Source: Parasutterella secunda
GTDB lineage: Bacteria > Pseudomonadota > Gammaproteobacteria > Burkholderiales > Burkholderiaceae_F
Length of the DNA: 64,000 nt
Assembly (NCBI RefSeq): GCF_023336895.1
Contig: NZ_JAMBLT010000004.1
Location: forward strand, 41,243 to 105,242
Direction: 5' to 3'
Positions within the stretch are counted from its first letter, which is position 1, and each line of letters opens with the position of its first letter. The position numbers and the translations under genes are program-made. The notes beneath the pieces are model-generated. The model was not told the origin of the DNA and made no database searches. It was given only the letters and a program-made list of their open reading frames with translations. Shown piece by piece: positions 24,043 to 33,718 of the stretch.

Positions 24043-25850
24043 TGAGAGAATCCCTGATGCGGCAGTTGCTCAATTGGCTCAAGAGGCGGTGGCACAAATT
24101 CTGGAGCGAAGATACGGCTCCGCGTATGCCTAAACGTTCTAAAGAACGCGATAAAGAATGGATGGCCTTGGAAATCTCCCAGAAGCGTTCGCACATGGTG
24201 CTTGGCGCCTTGGTGGGGATTTTTGTCGTCTGTTTTTTACGTGCAGGTTATTTACAGTGCTTTAACACGGAATTTCTGCAAAAGCAGGGCGAAGTACGTT
24301 ACGCCAGAACGCTTGAAATTGCCGCAGGCCGTGGTCAGATTTTTGATAGAAATGGAGTGGTATTGGCGGCTTCCTTGCCGGCTAGAAGTATTTGGGCAAC
24401 AACGAATTTAGTCACGGCAACGCCTCAACAAATCAGTGAATTGTCAGATTTGCTGGGGGTCTCGGAACGTACACTTCAAAAACGCTTGGCTCGTAAAGAC
24501 GCCTTTGTCAACTTAGCCCGCCAAGTCGATATGGATGTAGTCCGTCGTGTGCAGGCAATGCACTTGGAAGGACTCACCTATTCACCTGACGTTAAGCGCC
24601 ACTATCCGGGTGGTGAAGTTTCTGCTCATATTGTTGGTTTCAATAATCGAGAGGATCACGGCCAAGAAGGCGTGGAGTTGGCCAATGATAAAACGTTGAC
24701 GGGTCAAAACGGCTCGCGTAGGGTGATTCGGGACCGATTGGGCCACGTTATCGAAGAAATGTGGACTCAGGAGCCTGTTCCGGGTAAAGACCTGCATCTT
24801 TCCATTGACTCTCGTATTCAGTACATCGCTTATTCTGCCGTTCGTAATGCTGTTGAGAAACACCAGGCAAAGGCCGGGGCGGTGGTTGTGGCTGACTCGA
24901 TTACCGGTGAAATTTTGGCCTTAGTCAGTTGGCCAGGATTTGATCCCAACGACCGCAGTACATTTGTGTTCGACAAGATTCGCAACCGCGTGGTGACGGA
25001 CACATACGAGCCGGGTTCTATTATGAAGCCTTTTGCTATCGCTAAGGCTTTGGATATGGGTATTGTGCGTCCGGATAGTCTTATTGAGACGGCGCCGGGC
25101 AGCATCATGGTGGCCGACCGCAAGATTAGTGATACTCGCAATTTTGGTTTGCTGACGGTTTCACAAGTGATTGCAAAGTCTTCCAACGTGGGGACTGTCA
25201 AGATCGCTTTGCAGATTCCTGCACAAACATTGTGGGAAACCTACAGTCGACTAGGTTTCGGTCAAGCCCCGCAGGTCGGTTTCCCCGGTGCGGTAGCCGG
25301 TCGTTTGCGTCCTGCGAAAACGTGGGGTCCTGTTGAGCAGGCTACCATCTCGTATGGTTACGGTTTATCAACCTCGCTTATGCAAATCGCTCAGGCTTAT
25401 ACGGTCTTTGCTCGCAATGGTGATGTCATTCCGCTGACATTGATGAAGCAAGACCACCCAGCCGTTGGCGAGCAAGTCTATCGACCCGAAGTTGCCCGTC
25501 AAATGCGAGCCATGATGATGACGACAGTGCATCGAGGCGGCACGGCCTCTCGTCTTAAGGTCACGGGTTACACGGTGGCCGGTAAGACGGGTACGGTCTA
25601 CAAGGTAAAAAATGGTGAATATGTGAAAGACTACGTTGCCTCCTTTGTTGGCGTGGCCCCAGCTACACAGCCTCGGTTGGTCGTGGCTGTCATGATTGAC
25701 GAGCCGAAGGACTCCGGGCACGTGGGTGGCGTGGTGGCAGCTCCCGTATTTGGAGAAGTCGTAGAAGCTGCCTTGCGGACTCTGCTTGTGAATCCGGATG
25801 ATCCGATGATGGTGGCCGGCGGCGGGTTATTGGCCAGAACAACTCATTAA
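24039..25850 (+). CDS. ftsI: Septal peptidoglycan transpeptidase FtsI (PBP3)
   Basis: A class B penicillin-binding protein of 603 residues, anchored by one helix (VLGALVGIFVVCFLRAGYLQ, near 55-75). The pedestal domain starts with AAGRGQIFDRNGVVLAAS. Catalytic motifs are S327-I-M-K330 in YEPGSIMKPF, S381-S-N383 in KSSNVG, and K516-T-G518 in AGKTGT. It crosslinks septal peptidoglycan with FtsW, encoded six genes on. The ~55-residue basic cytoplasmic tail is longer than in E. coli. The start overlaps the ftsL stop; a second ATG directly follows the first. Confidence 0.97.
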   Translation: MMRESLMRQLLNWLKRRWHKFWSEDTAPRMPKRSKERDKEWMALEISQKRSHMVLGALVGIFVVCFLRAGYLQCFNTEFLQKQGEVRYARTLEIAAGRGQIFDRNGVVLAASLPARSIWATTNLVTATPQQISELSDLLGVSERTLQKRLARKDAFVNLARQVDMDVVRRVQAMHLEGLTYSPDVKRHYPGGEVSAHIVGFNNREDHGQEGVELANDKTLTGQNGSRRVIRDRLGHVIEEMWTQEPVPGKDLHLSIDSRIQYIAYSAVRNAVEKHQAKAGAVVVADSITGEILALVSWPGFDPNDRSTFVFDKIRNRVVTDTYEPGSIMKPFAIAKALDMGIVRPDSLIETAPGSIMVADRKISDTRNFGLLTVSQVIAKSSNVGTVKIALQIPAQTLWETYSRLGFGQAPQVGFPGAVAGRLRPAKTWGPVEQATISYGYGLSTSLMQIAQAYTVFARNGDVIPLTLMKQDHPAVGEQVYRPEVARQMRAMMMTTVHRGGTASRLKVTGYTVAGKTGTVYKVKNGEYVKDYVASFVGVAPATQPRLVVAVMIDEPKDSGHVGGVVAAPVFGEVVEAALRTLLVNPDDPMMVAGGGLLARTTH

Positions 25851-25897
25851 TCGGGATGTCTTTGAAGCAACAATAAAGGCAGACCCTGTACTCAATA

Positions 25898-28768
25898 GTG
25901 AATCCTATGATCGACAACATCCAATCTTATGTCCGATTGTTAAAGCGCTTGGCTCCTCAAGCAAATCACTTGACACTAGACTCAAGAAATTTGCGGGAGG
26001 GGGATGTCTTTTTTGCCGTTCCAGGACTTCATCGTGACGGTAGAGATTTTTTAACTGATGCGGCGAAAAGAGCTTGCGCATTGGTCTACGAAGATGACGG
26101 GCAACGCAGGACATTTGGAGTACCCGCCATTGCTGTTCCTGAGTTGGGAAAACACTTAGGTGAGTTTGCCGCAGATTTTTACCATGATCCGAGTAGCAAA
26201 CTTTTTACCATCGGTATAACTGGCACAAATGGTAAAACGACGTCTTCGCATTGGATGTCCCAACTTTTTTCATTGTTGGGGCAGAGATGCGCGGCCATTG
26301 GAACGATAGGCTGTTTTATGGACGGACAGTCCTATGAAAGTGCGCCGTTGACAACCCCGGACGCCCTGACTATGCAGGGACTTTATAGAAAGCTTTTGAA
26401 AGCCGAGGCAAAAGCGGTTGCCTTGGAGGCAAGCTCCATTGGCCTTGAGCAGGGACGGCTTCAGGGGACACGTTTTGATGTGGCGGTATTTACCAATTTG
26501 ACCCGTGATCATTTGGACTACCACCATGACATGCAAGCTTATGAAAGCGCCAAAGCGATTCTCTTTGATTGGCCGGGTCTTCAGCATGCAGTCATTAACA
26601 TCGATGATGAGGCCGGTGTCAGGATGGCTGAACGCTGCGCTCACCGCGGGATTCATACGATTGTTACAAGTATGCGGGGAGCCATCGCTTTGACGGGAAC
26701 GCATTTACTGTCAGCCGAAAATGTCCGTCCGATGCCTGAAGGGATGCTGTTTGATATTGTCTATGGTTCAGAGCGTCAAACGGTGCATTTATCTATTTTC
26801 GGAGCTTTTAACGTTTCAAATTTGTTAGGAGTTGTCGGGGCAGCTTTGTGCCATGGTTTTTCTCTTGCCGAAATTGTTGAAAAATTACCCCTGTTAGTTG
26901 CTCCTGATGGGCGCATGCAAAAGGTTCCCTATGAAGGAGCCGCTTTGGCAATTGTGGATTACAGCCATACGCCCGATGCTGTTCAAAAAGCCCTCGAAGC
27001 ATTAAAGGGTGTGGCTAAAGTCCGTCGCGGCAAGCTCTGGATTGTTTTGGGAGCGGGAGGTGACCGGGATGCCGGCAAACGTCCGCTTATGGCTAAAGTG
27101 GCAGAAGAGAATGCTGATTACGTTATTCTTACCAGCGATAACCCGAGAACAGAAAATCCAGATAGTATCCTGAGACAAATGGCTGCTGGCCTAAAAACGC
27201 CTCAACTGACTATTGCTGATAGACGTGAAGCCATCTATGAAGCTATTAAGCGAGCAAAACCGGAGGATGTTGTACTCATTGCCGGTAAAGGGCACGAGTT
27301 GTATCAGGAGATCAATGGGGTCAAACATCCATTTAGTGATGTGGTCGAAGCACGAAATGCACAACGGTTAAAAAATCCGCCCGCTGACACACTTTTGAAT
27401 GTGAAATTCTTATCGAACTTGTTGCCGGGTTCTCACCTGTATGGCAGTGATGTTCCTTTTACGAATGTTTGTACGGACACCCGTCAAGTCACGGAAGGTT
27501 CTCTCTTTTTTGCATTAAAGGGAGAACGTTTTGACGGACATAACTTTGTTATGCAGGCTATGAGAGCCGGAGCTGCCGCTGTTGTGGTAGATCACGAGGT
27601 TTATTGTCCGTTGCCACAAATTGTCGTCAAAGATGTCAAGTTGGCTTTAGGGGTTACTTCAGGTTTTTGGCGTCGTGGAAAATCTTTGGGATTAGTGGCT
27701 GTAGCGGGAAGCAATGGGAAAACAACAACCACGCAAATGATCGCCACTATATTGAAGATCCGTTATGGGGAACATGCACTTGCAACAGAAGGCAATCTCA
27801 ATAACGATATCGGCGTGCCGCTTATGCTTTGGCGTTTGCGTGATTATCACGAGACAGCTGTTATTGAGACAGGAATGAACCATGTCGGAGAAATGCGCTA
27901 CTTAAGCGGTTTGGTGCAACCGACCATCGCCGTTGTTACCAATGCTCAGCGCGAGCATCAGGAATTTTTGCAAAGTGTTGAAGCGACAGCGAGAGAAAAT
28001 GGCGAAGTATTCCGAGTTTTGCCACCAAACGGTATCGCGGTCATTTCAGCTGATGATCCGTGCCGTTCGATTTGGCTTGAGATGGCTCAACATGCCAATG
28101 TGATGACTTTCGGTATTGATGCGACTGCGGACGTGAACGGTTGCATGAAAACGGAAGCTAACGGCATGAAGGCATTAATTAAGACGCCGATTGGAACTTT
28201 TGAAGCCAAAATGAAGGTCAGAGGCGAACATAATTTTAAAAATGCCTTAGCTGCTACGGCGGTTTGTTTAGGACTAAATGTTTCACTTGAGATTATTCGT
28301 CAGGGACTTGAAGCTTTTGAAGCAATAAAAGGTCGAGGTCAGGTTCATACGGTGGGAGGCTTAACAGTCATTGACGACGCCTATAATGCCAACCCCGATA
28401 GTATGAAAGCGGCGATTGATCTATTAACAAGTTATCCCGGCCCTCGTTTTTTGGTGGCTGGCGATATGGCTGAATTAGGTAGTAAAAGCATCGAATATCA
28501 TGAGGAAATCGGCGCTTACGCAGCCGAAAAGCACATTGATGCATTTTTTGCCATAGGTGAACATATGCGTTACGCTGTCGAAAAGTTCCGTGAACTGTCT
28601 CCCCAGGCGCGTTCACTATGGATGGATGATCGTGACCAGTTTATGGAGGCGGTCATCGAAGAAAGTCACCACTGCCGAACGGTTAGTGTCAAAGGTTCAA
28701 ACTGCATGAAACTTACAACAGTTGTTAAAGCCTTAGTGGTAGACGCTACAAAGAATAAAAAGGATTAA
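25898..28768 (+). CDS. murE/murF: Bifunctional MurE-MurF ligase
   Basis: A single 956-residue protein holding two consecutive Mur ligases. Residues ~1-490 are MurE (UDP-MurNAc-Ala-Glu:meso-DAP ligase): ATP site TIGITGTNGKTTSSH (~105-117), and the DAP-recognition motif DNPRTENP. Residues ~495-956 are MurF (adds D-Ala-D-Ala): a second substrate-binding motif VCTDTRQVTEGSLFFALKGERFDGH, ATP site VAVAGSNGKTTTTQ (~600-612), and VIDDAYNANPDSMKAA. No stop or internal start separates them. MurEF fusions are known in some Burkholderiales such as Bordetella. It allows channelling from dipeptide to pentapeptide precursor. The GTG at 25898 and the ATG at 25907 are both possible starts; neither has a good ribosome site. 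Confidence 0.95.
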   Translation: MNPMIDNIQSYVRLLKRLAPQANHLTLDSRNLREGDVFFAVPGLHRDGRDFLTDAAKRACALVYEDDGQRRTFGVPAIAVPELGKHLGEFAADFYHDPSSKLFTIGITGTNGKTTSSHWMSQLFSLLGQRCAAIGTIGCFMDGQSYESAPLTTPDALTMQGLYRKLLKAEAKAVALEASSIGLEQGRLQGTRFDVAVFTNLTRDHLDYHHDMQAYESAKAILFDWPGLQHAVINIDDEAGVRMAERCAHRGIHTIVTSMRGAIALTGTHLLSAENVRPMPEGMLFDIVYGSERQTVHLSIFGAFNVSNLLGVVGAALCHGFSLAEIVEKLPLLVAPDGRMQKVPYEGAALAIVDYSHTPDAVQKALEALKGVAKVRRGKLWIVLGAGGDRDAGKRPLMAKVAEENADYVILTSDNPRTENPDSILRQMAAGLKTPQLTIADRREAIYEAIKRAKPEDVVLIAGKGHELYQEINGVKHPFSDVVEARNAQRLKNPPADTLLNVKFLSNLLPGSHLYGSDVPFTNVCTDTRQVTEGSLFFALKGERFDGHNFVMQAMRAGAAAVVVDHEVYCPLPQIVVKDVKLALGVTSGFWRRGKSLGLVAVAGSNGKTTTTQMIATILKIRYGEHALATEGNLNNDIGVPLMLWRLRDYHETAVIETGMNHVGEMRYLSGLVQPTIAVVTNAQREHQEFLQSVEATARENGEVFRVLPPNGIAVISADDPCRSIWLEMAQHANVMTFGIDATADVNGCMKTEANGMKALIKTPIGTFEAKMKVRGEHNFKNALAATAVCLGLNVSLEIIRQGLEAFEAIKGRGQVHTVGGLTVIDDAYNANPDSMKAAIDLLTSYPGPRFLVAGDMAELGSKSIEYHEEIGAYAAEKHIDAFFAIGEHMRYAVEKFRELSPQARSLWMDDRDQFMEAVIEESHHCRTVSVKGSNCMKLTTVVKALVVDATKNKKD

Positions 28769-28771
28769 AGA

Positions 28772-29926
28772 ATGCTCTTGGAATTATTTCGTTGGCTCGG
28801 AGAAGATATCAGAGCTTTCCAGGTGTTTAACTACTTAAGCTTACGAGCGGTATTGGCAGCACTCACCGCTCTGGCTATCGGTTTTATGGCAGGCCCGGCC
28901 ACGATTCGTTATTTACGTGCGATGAAAATGGGGCAAGCTGTCCGCACAAACGGTCCGAAGACCCATATTGTCAAAGATGGAACGCCAACCATGGGCGGTG
29001 TTTTAATTCTGATTGCGATTGGTTTATCGACGTTGCTTTGGATGGATCTGAGTAACCGTTTTGTTTGGGTGGTTCTCTTTGTGACGCTCGGTTTTGGGTG
29101 GATCGGTTGGGTGGATGATTACCGTAAGGTTGTTCACCATGATCCAAAAGGCATGAGCGCTAAAGAAAAATTCGGTTGGCAGTCTTTAATCGGCATTATT
29201 GCCTCGGTTTATCTGGCTTTTGCGATCAGCGCGCCTAATGACATTCATGTGGTGCATATGCTTATCGGTTGGATTGAATCGGGTTTTCCCATGCAAATGC
29301 CGCCGCATGCCGACTTAATTATTCCTTTCTTTAAGCACTTTGCATATCCCCTCGGGATTTTCGGCTTTATCGCGTTGACTTTTATTGTGATTGTCGGAAC
29401 AAGCAATGCGGTGAATTTGACTGACGGCTTGGATGGTTTGGCAATTTTGCCCGCAGCTATGGTGGGAAGTGCTTTGGGAATCTTTGCCTACGTTGAAGGT
29501 CGTGTGGACTTTGCTCATTATCTTTTGTTCCCCTATATCCCCGGGGCCGGTGAATTGGTTGTCGTCTGTGCGGCTTTGGCAGGAGCGGGATTGGCATTTT
29601 TGTGGTTTAACGCTCACCCTGCACAAGTTTTCATGGGCGATGTCGGCGCTTTAGCCTTAGGTGGAACATTGGGAACGGTGGCTGTTATTACCCGTCAGGA
29701 ATTCGTTTTAGCGATTATGGGCGGTATTTTCGTTGTTGAAACGCTCTCCGTGATGATTCAAACAACGTATTTCCGGCTCTCGGGTGGTAAAAGAATTTTC
29801 TTGATGGCGCCGATTCATCATCACTTTGAGTTGAAGGGATGGAAAGAAACGCAGGTGGTTACGCGTTTTTGGATTATCACCTTCATCCTCGTACTGATCG
29901 GTTTGTCGACGTTAAAGATTCGTTAA
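28772..29926 (+). CDS. mraY: Phospho-MurNAc-pentapeptide translocase MraY
   Basis: An integral membrane enzyme of 384 residues with ten helices. It moves phospho-MurNAc-pentapeptide to undecaprenyl phosphate to give lipid I. Signatures: [67 protein letters not shown] and [12 protein letters not shown], which together hold the catalytic aspartates and Mg site. It begins three bases after the murEF stop. Confidence 0.97.
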   Translation: MLLELFRWLGEDIRAFQVFNYLSLRAVLAALTALAIGFMAGPATIRYLRAMKMGQAVRTNGPKTHIVKDGTPTMGGVLILIAIGLSTLLWMDLSNRFVWVVLFVTLGFGWIGWVDDYRKVVHHDPKGMSAKEKFGWQSLIGIIASVYLAFAISAPNDIHVVHMLIGWIESGFPMQMPPHADLIIPFFKHFAYPLGIFGFIALTFIVIVGTSNAVNLTDGLDGLAILPAAMVGSALGIFAYVEGRVDFAHYLLFPYIPGAGELVVVCAALAGAGLAFLWFNAHPAQVFMGDVGALALGGTLGTVAVITRQEFVLAIMGGIFVVETLSVMIQTTYFRLSGGKRIFLMAPIHHHFELKGWKETQVVTRFWIITFILVLIGLSTLKIR

Positions 29927-29939
29927 AAAGGCGAAGATT

Positions 29940-31397
29940 ATGCAGCAGAAAGCATTGGTGGTCGGTTTAGGAGCTTCTGGAGAAGCTTGTACGAAATTTT
30001 TGCTTAAACGGCAGTGGCAAGTCCGCGCGACAGATACCCGTAGCGAACCGCCCGCGCTTTCTCGCCTATCCGGTACGGAAGGCTTTAGCTTTGTTTCTTT
30101 GCAAGAGGCTCAAGCACAATTAAACGATTGCAATCTGTTGGTAATGTCTCCGGGAATTAGTCCTTGGCATTCTGCGGTTACTCCATTGGTGAGGTCAGCT
30201 CAATCTTTGGGAATCGAAGTGGTCGGAGAGATCGAACTTTTTGCCAGAGAGCTGGCTCGACTAAAAAGTGAAAAGGCTTATGAACCGAAAGTAATTGCGG
30301 TCACCGGTACCAATGGCAAGACGACAACGACGGTGTTGACAACGAAAATGGCGGCAGCCTCCGGAATGAAAGCCGTTGCGGCCGGCAATATTGGTCCAAA
30401 TGCGGTGACGGAACTGGATCGTTATTTGGAAAGTGGTGAATTGCCGGATGTTTGGGTGCTGGAACTGTCCAGTTTTCAATTGGAGACCACCTCATCGCTT
30501 GCGCCGGATGCGGCTGCACTTTTAAACATTACCCAAGATCATTTGGACTGGCACGGCGGAATGAATGAATATGTCGCGGCCAAAGGAAAAATTTTTGCTC
30601 ATGAAAAAACGGCAAGAATTTTAAATCGTGACGATTCAACGGTGATGAATTTTGCTGCGCAGGATAGAAGAGTTTTTACTTTCGGAGCAACCGAACCGCA
30701 GCATCCCAATGAATGGGGATTGGTGAAAGAAGACGGTATCGTATGGCTTGCCTTCAATGAAGATGATTCTGTGCAACTGACCAAGCGCAAAGTTCTGGAA
30801 GGGCATGTTTTACAACGTTTGATGCCAGAAGACGCTTTGCACATCCGGGGGCGTCACAACAGCATGAACGCACTGGCGGCGTTGGCACTTATTTATGCTG
30901 CGGGTTTGCCCATCAGCGATGCATTGCGGGCGCTGGCTCAATACAGAGGTGAACCGCATCGAGTTGAATACGTAATGACCGTAAATGGGGTTGATTACAT
31001 CGACGACAGTAAGGGGACCAATGTTGGTGCAACCGTTGCAGCTCTGGAAGGGCTAGGTGCCAACGGAATAAAATTGGTTGTGATTTTAGGCGGAGATGGA
31101 AAAGGACAAGACTTTTCTCCGATTGCGGATTCTATGGCGAAGCACGCTCGTGGTGCCGTTTTGATTGGTCGTGATGCACCTTTGATTGAGAAAGCCTTGC
31201 AAGGGGCACAGTACCCTATCATCCACGCCAAAGATATGCCGCAGGCGGTTCAGAAAGCCTCTGAATTAGCGCAGCCTCACGATTGTGTATTGTTGTCCCC
31301 TGCTTGCGCCAGTTGGGATATGTTTAAAGATTATGCACAACGTTCGGCTATCTTTATTGCCAGTGCTAAGGCTTTAGCCGGTGATGCTCAGCAATGA
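29940..31397 (+). CDS. murD: UDP-MurNAc-L-alanine:D-glutamate ligase MurD
   Basis: A cytoplasmic Mur ligase of 485 residues. The N-terminal Rossmann domain starts VVGLGASGEACTKFLLKR, the ATP loop is VIAVTGTNGKTTTTVL, followed by WVLELSSFQLETT, LNITQDHLDWHGGM and the C-terminal IDDSKGTNVGATVAALEG and VILGGDGKGQDF. It adds D-Glu to UDP-MurNAc-L-Ala. At 485 it is somewhat longer than E. coli MurD (438). Its end overlaps the ftsW start by four bases. Confidence 0.97.
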   Translation: MQQKALVVGLGASGEACTKFLLKRQWQVRATDTRSEPPALSRLSGTEGFSFVSLQEAQAQLNDCNLLVMSPGISPWHSAVTPLVRSAQSLGIEVVGEIELFARELARLKSEKAYEPKVIAVTGTNGKTTTTVLTTKMAAASGMKAVAAGNIGPNAVTELDRYLESGELPDVWVLELSSFQLETTSSLAPDAAALLNITQDHLDWHGGMNEYVAAKGKIFAHEKTARILNRDDSTVMNFAAQDRRVFTFGATEPQHPNEWGLVKEDGIVWLAFNEDDSVQLTKRKVLEGHVLQRLMPEDALHIRGRHNSMNALAALALIYAAGLPISDALRALAQYRGEPHRVEYVMTVNGVDYIDDSKGTNVGATVAALEGLGANGIKLVVILGGDGKGQDFSPIADSMAKHARGAVLIGRDAPLIEKALQGAQYPIIHAKDMPQAVQKASELAQPHDCVLLSPACASWDMFKDYAQRSAIFIASAKALAGDAQQ

Positions 31398-32605
31398 TCA
31401 GCATTAAAAACTTTTTCCAAAATCGTAATAAAAAACATGAGGACTGGTCATCTCGGAGTTCTTTTGCGACCATTTCTTCAATTGACTACAGTATCATCGC
31501 TGTCATTCTGGCCCTTCTGATTTTAGGGCTCATCATGGTTTATTCGGCTTCCATTTCACTGGGTGATTCGCCGAAATACCAGACTTCAGAGGGCTACTTT
31601 GCCGTTCGTCACGCCATTTATATTGTGATTGGATTAATGGCGGCTTTTTTCGTTTTTAAAGTCCCGTTATCTCGTTGGTATCCCCTTAGTTACCCTTTGG
31701 GGTTGTTTGGCATTTTGCTCTTAATTTCGGTGTTTGTGCCGGGGCTTGGACACGAGGTAAATGGCTCAACCCGTTGGATTGGGTTTGGCCCGATCAATCT
31801 TCAAGTTTCGGAAGTTGTTAAGTTTGTTTCGGTATTGGTGATTTCACACTTTGTGGTGACACGGCAAGCCTATATGCATTCATACACTCGAGGGCTAATT
31901 CCTGTCATGCTCTACATTGGAGCCGTGGCAATGCTGTTGTCGTTACAACCTGACTTGGGAGCTACTGTTGTCATCAGCGCGATTGTTTTGGGTGTTGTTT
32001 TTTTAGGCGGCTTGAGTTGGAGCATCATTATCCCCTTTGGCATAGTGATTTTTGCCGTCATTGTCTTTTCAATTGCGTTGTCACCTTGGCGTACAGCGCG
32101 CGTGTTTGCTTATCTAAATCCGTGGGATATCGAAAATCAATTAGGTAAAGCCTATCAGTTAACTCACTCGTTGATTGCTTTTGGTAGAGGAGAGCTTTTT
32201 GGTGTTGGTTTGGGGGCGAGTGTGGAAAAAATGCACTACTTGCCCGAAGCGCACACGGACTTTATCTTAGCCGTCATTGGTGAAGAGCTCGGATTAGTGG
32301 GATTCACATTTGTTTTATTGCTCTTTTATTGGTTAGTTAGGCGTGCTTTTGAGATTGGACGTCAAGCGGTGCGTTTGGAGTCCGTTTATTCCGGTCTTGT
32401 TGCCCAGGGTGTCGGGCTTTGGATTGGTGTACAAGCTTTGATTAATATTGGCGTAGCAATCGGTGTTTTTCCGACGAAGGGGTTAACTTTGCCGTTAGTA
32501 AGCTATGGCGGATCGTCAATCGTTGTAACACTGTGTGCACTAGCCCTATTGCTACGGGTGGACTATGAAAATCGCCTTCTGATGAGAGGAAAGAGGAGAC
32601 GGTGA
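31394..32605 (+). CDS. ftsW: Septal peptidoglycan glycosyltransferase FtsW
   Basis: A SEDS-family polymerase with ten membrane helices, 403 residues. Landmarks: GLIMVYSAS in the first helix, NGSTRWIGFGPINLQVSEVVKF in the large loop, SLQPDLGATVVI with the family's catalytic Asp region, GVGLGASVEKMHYLPEAHTDFILAVIGEELG, and PTKGLTLPLVSYGGSS. It makes glycan strands at the septum with FtsI. The ~30-residue N-terminus is basic and cytoplasmic. The start overlaps murD and the stop overlaps murG. Confidence 0.97.
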   Translation: MISIKNFFQNRNKKHEDWSSRSSFATISSIDYSIIAVILALLILGLIMVYSASISLGDSPKYQTSEGYFAVRHAIYIVIGLMAAFFVFKVPLSRWYPLSYPLGLFGILLLISVFVPGLGHEVNGSTRWIGFGPINLQVSEVVKFVSVLVISHFVVTRQAYMHSYTRGLIPVMLYIGAVAMLLSLQPDLGATVVISAIVLGVVFLGGLSWSIIIPFGIVIFAVIVFSIALSPWRTARVFAYLNPWDIENQLGKAYQLTHSLIAFGRGELFGVGLGASVEKMHYLPEAHTDFILAVIGEELGLVGFTFVLLLFYWLVRRAFEIGRQAVRLESVYSGLVAQGVGLWIGVQALINIGVAIGVFPTKGLTLPLVSYGGSSIVVTLCALALLLRVDYENRLLMRGKRRR

Positions 32606-33687
32606 TGCAAACAAAACATTTGATTATTGCGGCTGCTGGTACGGGCGGACATGTTATGCCCGGATTGGCTGTGGCTGAAGAAATGAAAAAGCGCGGTTGG
32701 ACGGTATCATGGATTGGAACACCGGTTGGGATGGAATCGCGTTTGGTGGGTCAGAGAAATATTGAATTTGACGCTCTTGACTTTACCGGTATGCGGGGCA
32801 AAGGCATCAAGCACATGTTTACCGGTGCATTGAAATTGGTAAAAGCATGTTTTGCCGCCAAAGCACTTGTGGAAAAAAGACAAGCCAGTGCAATGTTTTC
32901 AACAGGGGGCTACATTGCCGTGCCGGCTGCTTTCGGAGCCCGAAGCAAAAATAAGCCGCTCATTATGATGAATTGCGATGCTGGCAGCCTCATGAGCGTG
33001 CGGGCTGTGATGCCTTGGGCTCAAGCGGTGATGTGCGGATTTGACGGCGAATGCGCTCATCGGGCCGGTTCCAAAGCGATTGTATCCGGCAATCCCGTCC
33101 GCGAAGATATTTTGGCTTTGCCCGAACCGCAACAACGTTACGCTGCCCGTACAGGAAAACTCAATTTATTGGTTTTCGGCGGTTCTCTCGGAGCCAAAGT
33201 TCTCAATGAAACAGTGCCGGCCGCTATCGCCAAATTCCCTTTAGAAGAACGTCCGATTGTTACCCATCAGTGTGGTAAAAATGCGGTTGAGGATGTTAAA
33301 GCTCTCTACGCGAAGTATGGAGTCGAAGCGCAAGTCATCAGTTTTATTGATGATATGGCAAGTGCCTACAATAAAGCCGATGTCGTTGTGTGCAGAGCTG
33401 GCGCAACAACAGTCAGTGAATTAACGGCGGGAGGAATTCCTGCGATATTGGTGCCTTTTGTTGTCTCGACAACTCAACATCAATTGGGTAATGCTCGCTA
33501 CATGCAAGATGAAGGAGCGGGGATTTTGCTTGAACAGAAAGATTTAACCCCTGACTCACTCTATGAAAAATTAAGAAGTCTGACCCGTGAAGATCTTCTG
33601 ACAATGGCTGACAAGGCCCGAAGCCTTGCAAAACGGGGGGCTGCGAAAACAGTAGCCGATACTATCGAACGTTTGGCAAAATTATAG
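32605..33687 (+). CDS. murG: UDP-GlcNAc:lipid I transferase MurG
   Basis: A GT-B fold enzyme, 360 residues, peripheral at the inner face of the membrane. It converts lipid I to lipid II. Signatures are IIAAAGTGGHVMPGLAVAEE (glycine-rich loop 1), FSTGGYIAVPAAFGA, LLVFGGSLGAKVLNE (loop 3) and the donor site VVCRAGATTVSELTAGGIPAILVPF. ATG 32605 is chosen because AAGAGGAG lies six bases upstream and the start overlaps the ftsW stop (TGATG). The GTG three bases earlier is less well placed. Confidence 0.96.
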   Translation: MQTKHLIIAAAGTGGHVMPGLAVAEEMKKRGWTVSWIGTPVGMESRLVGQRNIEFDALDFTGMRGKGIKHMFTGALKLVKACFAAKALVEKRQASAMFSTGGYIAVPAAFGARSKNKPLIMMNCDAGSLMSVRAVMPWAQAVMCGFDGECAHRAGSKAIVSGNPVREDILALPEPQQRYAARTGKLNLLVFGGSLGAKVLNETVPAAIAKFPLEERPIVTHQCGKNAVEDVKALYAKYGVEAQVISFIDDMASAYNKADVVVCRAGATTVSELTAGGIPAILVPFVVSTTQHQLGNARYMQDEGAGILLEQKDLTPDSLYEKLRSLTREDLLTMADKARSLAKRGAAKTVADTIERLAKL

Positions 33688-33718
33688 TTTCTGGTGGTTT
33701 AACGAAGGCAAGTAAACA

